A stretch of 6,439 nt of DNA from CAYWGR01 sp964458015 (GTDB taxonomy: Bacteria; Planctomycetota; Planctomycetia; Pirellulales; Thermoguttaceae): assembly GCA_964458015.1 (NCBI GenBank), contig CAYWGR010000240.1, positions 1 through 6,439 on the forward strand, written 5' to 3'. Every line of letters begins with the position of its first letter. The first letter of the stretch is position 1. Below, one piece after another: positions 5,648 to 6,439 of the stretch. The position numbers were made by a program, and so were the translations under genes. The notes beneath the pieces were generated by a model. It was not told the origin of the DNA and did no database searches. It saw nothing but the letters and a program-made list of their open reading frames with translations.

Positions 5648-5674
5648 AATAAATGCCGCTCCCCGACATTTATT
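5648..5674. repeat. AT-rich stem-loop in the sigma gene leader
   Basis: AATAAATG (5648-5655) and CATTTATT (5667-5674) are a perfect 8-bp inverted repeat with a GC-rich 11-nt loop. It ends 54 nt before the sigma ATG. It could be a leader hairpin or a binding site. It is not a terminator by form, as no T-run follows. Confidence 0.4.
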
Positions 5675-5728
5675 CAATAGGGCATTAGGCTTCGATGCCT
5701 TGGACGCCAGTCGAAACCGAGTTGGCAA

Positions 5729-6277
5729 ATGAACGAACAAGACCGCTGTGATTTATTCTCTGAGTTGATTGCATGTTATCACGGCCAACTCTATACCTAT
5801 ATCTTTGCCGTCGTGAAGAACCGGGAAGACGCTGATGATCTTTTCCAGTCGGTCTGTCTGGTGCTTTGGCGCAAATTCGACACATTTCAGCCCGGCACCA
5901 GTTTTTTTGCTTGGGCGCGTCAAACGGCCAAGCTCGTTCTGTTTAGCTTTCTGCGTCATAAGAAGAAAGACCTTTCGACCGGCATCAGCGAAGAACTGCT
6001 CGATGCCTTGGCCGGCACCGTCTGCCAATCGCAAGGCGGCGAGGCCGAAGCTTATCTCCTCGCCCTGCGGCATTGCAAGGGAAAGCTTAGCCCTGCCGAC
6101 GAAGAGTTGCTCGAACTTCGCTATGCCGACGGACTCGGTAGCCATGATATTGCCGACCGTTTGCAGCGTTCGCAACAAAGCGTATGCCAATCGCTGAAGC
6201 GTATTCGCCGCTGGCTGCTCGGATGTATTCAAACACAACTGGCCCGGCAAGAACGTTCCGAGGAGGACTCTCCATGA
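5729..6277 (+). CDS. ECF sigma-70 factor, Rhodopirellula/Verrucomicrobium type
   Basis: The 182-residue protein has the two sigma domains of the extracytoplasmic-function class. Region 2 spans about 15-82, with DADDLFQSVCLVLWRKF (34-50) binding core polymerase and SFFAWARQTAKLVLFSFLRH (58-77) recognising the -10 element. Region 4 spans about 119-172, with a helix-turn-helix at SHDIADRLQRSQQSVCQSLK (138-157) for the -35 element. The link between them is short, as usual for ECF factors, and no region 1 or 3 is present. The ATG at 5729 is the only sensible start: an in-frame stop lies at 5678 and no other Met occurs in the protein. Its Shine-Dalgarno is weak (GAG at 5719-5721). The stop overlaps the next gene's start (ATGA), so the two are translationally coupled, the usual pairing of an ECF sigma with a FecR-like partner in planctomycetes. 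Target genes are unknown. Confidence 0.9.
   Translation: MNEQDRCDLFSELIACYHGQLYTYIFAVVKNREDADDLFQSVCLVLWRKFDTFQPGTSFFAWARQTAKLVLFSFLRHKKKDLSTGISEELLDALAGTVCQSQGGEAEAYLLALRHCKGKLSPADEELLELRYADGLGSHDIADRLQRSQQSVCQSLKRIRRWLLGCIQTQLARQERSEEDSP
6261..6266 (+). promoter_or_regulatory. strong ribosome-binding site inside the end of the sigma gene
   Basis: AGGAGG lies 7 nt before ATG 6274, within the last codons of the sigma gene. It is much stronger than the sigma gene's own site, so the partner protein may be made at least as efficiently as the sigma factor. Confidence 0.75.
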
Positions 6278-6439
6278 AGAACGTCGATGCCGGAATCGAT
6301 CGGATTCTGGATCTTGCTGAAGCGGTTTGCGACGATGCCGCAACGAAAAGTGATTGCACGGAGTTGGACTCCTTGGTGCTTGCCGATGAAGCCGTTCGAC
6401 GCAATTACTGGGATTACTGCCAGATGCACGTCATGCTGG
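6274..6439 (+). CDS. FecR-like/anti-sigma partner, N-terminal part (runs off the right edge)
   Basis: 55 residues are visible from ATG 6274, which overlaps the sigma stop by 4 nt and has AGGAGG 7 nt upstream. The segment is soluble, acidic and helical: IDRILDLAEA (8-17), then TELDSLVLADEAVRRNYWDY (29-48) and QMHVML (50-55). The pattern of acidic helix, ELD.L..AD..VR..Y.DY and Q.H matches the N-terminal cytoplasmic zinc-free segment commonly seen in planctomycete proteins encoded right after this sigma type, which go on to a membrane helix and FecR and/or LamG-like domains. None of those later domains lies in the window. The role is inferred to be sigma regulation across the membrane. Confidence 0.7.
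   Translation, partial: MKNVDAGIDRILDLAEAVCDDAATKSDCTELDSLVLADEAVRRNYWDYCQMHVML

Larger units (their letters stand above)
5373..5728. other. non-coding region upstream of the sigma factor gene
   Basis: After the terminator-like hairpin (5402-5437) this 356-bp stretch becomes more AT-rich. It holds two perfect inverted repeats, 5523-5539 and 5648-5674. I see no convincing -35/-10 pair. TATAGA (5549-5554) is the nearest -10-like hexamer and lacks a -35 partner, which would fit a promoter read by an alternative sigma factor. An 84-codon frame with a TTG start (5478-5732) looks like chance. Confidence 0.5.

Noticed and set aside
5558..5680. 40-codon frame MRFIAIS... preceded by GAGGA
   Set aside because: The GAGGA touches the ATG with no spacing, and the peptide has no recognisable feature.
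5478..5732. 84-codon frame with TTG start whose stop overlaps the sigma ATG (ATGA)
   Set aside because: There is no ribosome-binding site and no domain-like content, and it runs through two perfect inverted repeats. The overlap is probably chance, although translational coupling to the sigma gene cannot be excluded.
5753..6343. 196-codon frame antisense to the sigma factor and FecR-like genes
   Set aside because: It is a shadow of a clear ECF sigma coding frame, and its own product has no domain-like pattern.
1..6439. CRISPR array, tRNA, rRNA, insertion sequence or defence system
   Set aside because: No regularly spaced direct repeats, no tRNA-like cloverleaf ends, no transposase motifs and no defence-type domains were seen on either strand.

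Overview
The window looks like chromosomal DNA from a planctomycete, probably Pirellulales-like. This rests on gene content, not on any marker gene. It holds a large exported alpha/beta hydrolase of the kind annotated as acetylxylan esterase, a LacI regulator with the long wing typical of planctomycete and related LacI proteins, a sigma factor of the Rhodopirellula/Verrucomicrobium ECF type followed by the start of a FecR-like gene, and REP-like hairpin repeats between genes. No rRNA, tRNA, CRISPR array or transposase gene was seen.

Left block (1-3204, minus strand). An MFS transporter (N-terminal 76 residues only) lies 83 nt downstream of a 745-residue exported hydrolase with two hydrolase-like halves. 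The two are probably co-transcribed. Upstream of the hydrolase is a divergent intergenic region of about 650 bp. It contains two good sigma-70-type promoters facing away from each other. One (TTGACA-17-TACGAT) drives the hydrolase and one (TTGATA-17-TAAACT) drives the LacI gene. At the expected start site of each lies a CG-centred palindrome sharing the core TGNCACGTG. This is the expected layout for a LacI-family repressor controlling itself and the hydrolase-transporter operon. The inferred role is uptake and processing of an esterified plant- or algal-type carbohydrate; the substrate cannot be read from the sequence.

Centre (3074-4251, plus strand). A near-perfect inverted pair of REP-like hairpins (a REPIN-like element) sits in the predicted leader of the LacI gene. 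The LacI protein itself (348 residues from the preferred start) is intact.

Right block (4252-6439, plus strand). After a repeat-like, dyad-rich spacer comes a 294-residue secreted protein that I do not recognise by name; its conserved-looking blocks are arranged in a loosely SGNH-hydrolase-like order. A strong 12-bp hairpin follows. A 356-bp gap with two perfect inverted repeats then leads to an ECF sigma factor, whose stop overlaps (ATGA) the start of a FecR-like/anti-sigma gene that runs off the window.

The best candidates for a second look are the paired promoter-operators, the REPIN-like element in the regulator's leader, the unexplained secreted family, and the hydrolase's second half, which lacks a recognisable catalytic serine. 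I did not find a convincing novel defence or mobile system.
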